NCBI GenBank assembly: GCA_965203365.1
Contig: OZ241878.1
Location: 3,162,001-3,226,000 of the forward strand
DNA: 64,000 bases
Reading direction: 5' to 3'
Source: VYFG01 sp965203365
GTDB taxonomy: Bacteria > Pseudomonadota > Gammaproteobacteria > Arenicellales > Poriferihabitantaceae
Shown here: in pieces, positions 61,998 through 64,000 of the stretch
How the letters are laid out: each line of letters begins with the position of its first letter
How positions within the stretch are numbered: position 1 is the first letter of the stretch
Translations under genes and position numbers: made by a program
The notes under the pieces: generated by a model
The model's input: the letters and a program-made list of their open reading frames with translations, nothing else
Databases searched by the model: none
What the model was told of the DNA's origin: nothing

Positions 61998-62966
61998 TTA
62001 GTCCAGCGCAGTGACGGTCTCTTCCAGCGTTTTGATGTTGATCACCGCAAAGTAAGTGGGTGGCTGTTCTCGGTTACGGAAAGCCTTTTTCACCAGCCCT
62101 CCCAGGTTGGGCCGTTTGTCGGCAGCAGTTTCTCCGCTGCCGAGTCCGCCACCGAACTCGATCATGGTGTCTGCCCTCATCTCGCTTGTGGTCATCAAGT
62201 TGCGGTACCAGAGAACCGGATTGAAGAGTTGCAGGAATAGTCTGGAACGGATCGAATCTGGCTCGTTGTCATGCACTCCCCCGGTGAAATTGGACAACAC
62301 CGGGAATGTGGGGGGATCAATTCCCGCCTTTTCCAGCACGGAACGAAAGCGTGTGGCCGCACCGACCATGTAGTAGGTATGGAAAGCCCCCTCGGTTTTT
62401 AGGCGGGTGTGGGGCTTGCGGGGAAATCGATTTCGCATAGCAGTGACCAAGGCGTCCAGATCCTCAGGACGCCCCCCCACGACAGTTTGCTCTGGCAGGT
62501 TGCTCGCGGCAAGACTGCAGTAGTGCGCCTCGGCCAGCGCCACCGCGGATTCTGTGTTGATCATGAGAGCTTCCATCTCGCCTTCACCGAACTGGCCCAT
62601 CAGTTCACCCCGCCGTCGCACCAGTCTCAGTCCCATCTCGAAACTGATGGCATCCGCGACGACCAGCGCAGAGTATTCACCGAGAGAGTGGCCGGCAGCC
62701 ATGGCAGGGGAAACTCGGCCATCGGTGAGTGAATGGAACAGCCGATAGCAGGCAATGGAGTGGGTGAGCAGAACCGGCTGGGTATTGCGCGTCAGGTCAA
62801 TTTCGTCTGCGTTTTTCCCGAAGGACAGTTGGGCCATATCCAGCCCCAGTACATCCGATGCTTCTGCATACGTTTCGCGCACCACCGGGTACTGGTCATG
62901 CAGGTCCTTGCCGATACCGGGATACTGAGAACCTTGCCCTGGAAAGAGTAAAGCGACGACAGGCAT
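61998..62966 (-). CDS. malonyl-CoA:ACP transacylase-like protein (FabD family)
   Basis: A 322-residue acyltransferase with the nucleophile elbow GHSLGEYSAL (Ser94), the opening LLFPGQGSQYPGIGKDL and His in GAFHTYYM. FabD moves malonyl from CoA to acyl carrier protein. This copy is not in a fab cluster, and its sequence GAFHTYYM is less typical than the FabD SPSFHS-type segment, so it may be a stand-alone acyltransferase of a polyketide-like or other pathway. It is transcribed divergently from folD. Function is given at family level. Confidence 0.78.
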   Translation of the reverse strand: MPVVALLFPGQGSQYPGIGKDLHDQYPVVRETYAEASDVLGLDMAQLSFGKNADEIDLTRNTQPVLLTHSIACYRLFHSLTDGRVSPAMAAGHSLGEYSALVVADAISFEMGLRLVRRRGELMGQFGEGEMEALMINTESAVALAEAHYCSLAASNLPEQTVVGGRPEDLDALVTAMRNRFPRKPHTRLKTEGAFHTYYMVGAATRFRSVLEKAGIDPPTFPVLSNFTGGVHDNEPDSIRSRLFLQLFNPVLWYRNLMTTSEMRADTMIEFGGGLGSGETAADKRPNLGGLVKKAFRNREQPPTYFAVINIKTLEETVTALD

Positions 62967-63117
62967 GAAAAAATTTGCTTGGGTTGGATTGTATTGGGTG
63001 CGAATTATATGGCGTCAATCCCTGATTGCGGGTGGTTTCATGTGTTACGTTTGGTCGGCAGAGGGAATAGAATACGACATGTTTCCGGCACCGGGCATCA
63101 CAACGATCAACAGCAAT

Positions 63118-64000
63118 ATGGCAACAGTCATTGATGGCAAGACAATCGCCGCCGGACTGCGAAAGCGGGTGGCGAACATGGTGAAAGAGTTGGCCAAAAC
63201 GCGTGGCCTGAAACCCGGACTTGCGGTGGTACTGGTCGGTAACGACCCGGCCAGTCAGGTCTATGTGCGCAACAAGGGCCAGCAGACCAAGGAAGCGGGT
63301 ATGGAATCCATGGAGTTCAGGCTCCCGGTTGAGACCGAGGAGTCCGACCTTCTAGCACTGATCAACCGACTGAATCAGGATCCGGCGGTTAACGGTATCT
63401 TGGTGCAATTGCCTCTTCCCGGACATATCAACGCGTTCAAGGTCATCAACACTATCAGCGTCCATAAGGATGTGGACGGGTTTCACATTGAGAATGTGGG
63501 CAATTTGTCGATCGGCAAGGATTCACTTGTCCCATGCACCCCAGCGGGTTGTATATTGCTCCTGAAGGAACAGAGCCGAGACCTCACTGGCCAGCATGCT
63601 GTGGTTGTGGGCCGTTCCAACATTGTCGGCAAACCGGTATCCATGTTGCTGCTGAAGGAACATTGCACAGTCACCATGGCCCACTCGCGCACACGAAACC
63701 TGCCGGCGGTTTGTCGTGAAGCGGATATTCTGGTGGCGGCAGTTGGGGTTCCCGAAATGGTGAAGGGTGACTGGATCCGCCCGGATGCCACGGTGATTGA
63801 CGTGGGCATTAATCGTATCGACACAGAAGACGGCCGGTCACGTCTTGTCGGTGATGTGGAATTTGCCAGTGCCAGTGAGGTGGCCGGGGCGATTACCCCG
63901 GTGCCGGGGGGGGTGGGTCCGATGACCATTGCCTGTTTGTTGAGAAACACGGTGATCGCTACCTTTCGACAGCATGGACTCATGATATCGGAAGAGTTGT
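63118..64000 (+). CDS. folD: methylenetetrahydrofolate dehydrogenase/cyclohydrolase, 3' end outside window
   Basis: A bifunctional enzyme of one-carbon metabolism, interconverting 5,10-methylene- and 10-formyl-tetrahydrofolate. The frame is open to the window edge, giving 294 residues, so the C-terminus is missing or nearly complete. Motifs are QVYVRNKGQQTKEAG (catalytic Lys region), GILVQLPLPGHI, DVDGFH, PCTPAGC, VVGRSNIVGKPVSMLLL (NADP site) and AITPVPGGVGPMT. The start at 63118 (MATVIDGKTIAAGLR) fits the family; the frame is open back to an ATG at 63079. Confidence 0.95.
   Translation, partial: MATVIDGKTIAAGLRKRVANMVKELAKTRGLKPGLAVVLVGNDPASQVYVRNKGQQTKEAGMESMEFRLPVETEESDLLALINRLNQDPAVNGILVQLPLPGHINAFKVINTISVHKDVDGFHIENVGNLSIGKDSLVPCTPAGCILLLKEQSRDLTGQHAVVVGRSNIVGKPVSMLLLKEHCTVTMAHSRTRNLPAVCREADILVAAVGVPEMVKGDWIRPDATVIDVGINRIDTEDGRSRLVGDVEFASASEVAGAITPVPGGVGPMTIACLLRNTVIATFRQHGLMISEEL

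Overview
The window looks like part of the chromosome of a sulfur-oxidising gammaproteobacterium. The clearest metabolic marker is aprM-aprB-aprA (53.1-56.3 kb), a membrane-anchored adenylylsulfate reductase of the sulfite-oxidising type. The gammaproteobacterial placement rests on gene order: petABC-sspA-sspB, hslV-hslU, and uvrC-pgsA-tRNA-Gly-tRNA-Cys-tRNA-Leu, the last being the order known from Escherichia coli (uvrC-pgsA-glyW-cysT-leuZ). Housekeeping genes are intact, but the spaces between them are long and full of decayed genes: greB, an AAA-ATPase, an integrase, three transposase remnants and two tRNA-Leu halves. The genome is therefore shedding sequence, as seen in host-associated or recently bottlenecked lineages; a symbiotic lifestyle is only a possibility.

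Layout. 1-5.3 kb: a 2-hydroxyacid dehydrogenase and a thiamine-diphosphate enzyme, an IS4 relic, a sulfotransferase-like gene and a Bcr/CflA exporter. 6-17.3 kb: an esterase, an RND efflux pair, an EamA transporter, a gamma-glutamyltransferase, a frameshifted greB, an Atm1-type ABC transporter and a DUF2520 protein. 17.4-19.5 kb: an AT-rich foreign patch with an orphan DNA methyltransferase beside a decayed IS5-family element. 19.8-29 kb: a MATE transporter, a DddP-like M24 protein (candidate DMSP lyase) and an AddAB-like helicase/nuclease pair. 29.3-32.7 kb: a decayed AAA-ATPase, an SDR enzyme, another IS5-family relic and a small lipoprotein. 33-39.6 kb: the cytochrome bc1 complex, sspAB, hslVU and an acyltransferase. 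40-45.3 kb: rpoH behind a perfect CIRCE operator, an uncharacterised protein paired with DUF3726, and efp. 45.4-53 kb: uvrC, pgsA, the tRNA cluster and a 4.4-kb genomic island. 53-58 kb: aprMBA and a protein with 47-residue repeats. 58.4-64 kb: rpmB-rpmG, a homocysteine methyltransferase, an HDAC-like deacylase, an acyltransferase and the start of folD.

The most striking part is the tRNA-Leu locus. The original tRNA-Leu(UAA) gene is split at its anticodon loop: the 5' half lies at 48339-48377 and a decayed 3' half at 52741-52780. They share a 10-bp core and flank an island carrying hipBA and a dead tyrosine integrase. Inside the left end of the island is a complete tRNA-Leu(UAA) gene (48565-48896) interrupted between U34 and A35 by a 245-nt group I intron. 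The split gene cannot make tRNA, so the intron-bearing copy is the only one visible here that could supply UAA-anticodon tRNA. Its intron sits exactly where the integrase must have cut, which would mask the attachment site.

Several gene groups fit together: bc1 and Apr (electron flow from sulfite oxidation), rpoH with its CIRCE and hslVU with a possible sigma-32 promoter (heat-shock control), and several exporters. Starts were chosen from ribosome-binding sites, signal peptides and expected family lengths. No database search was run.
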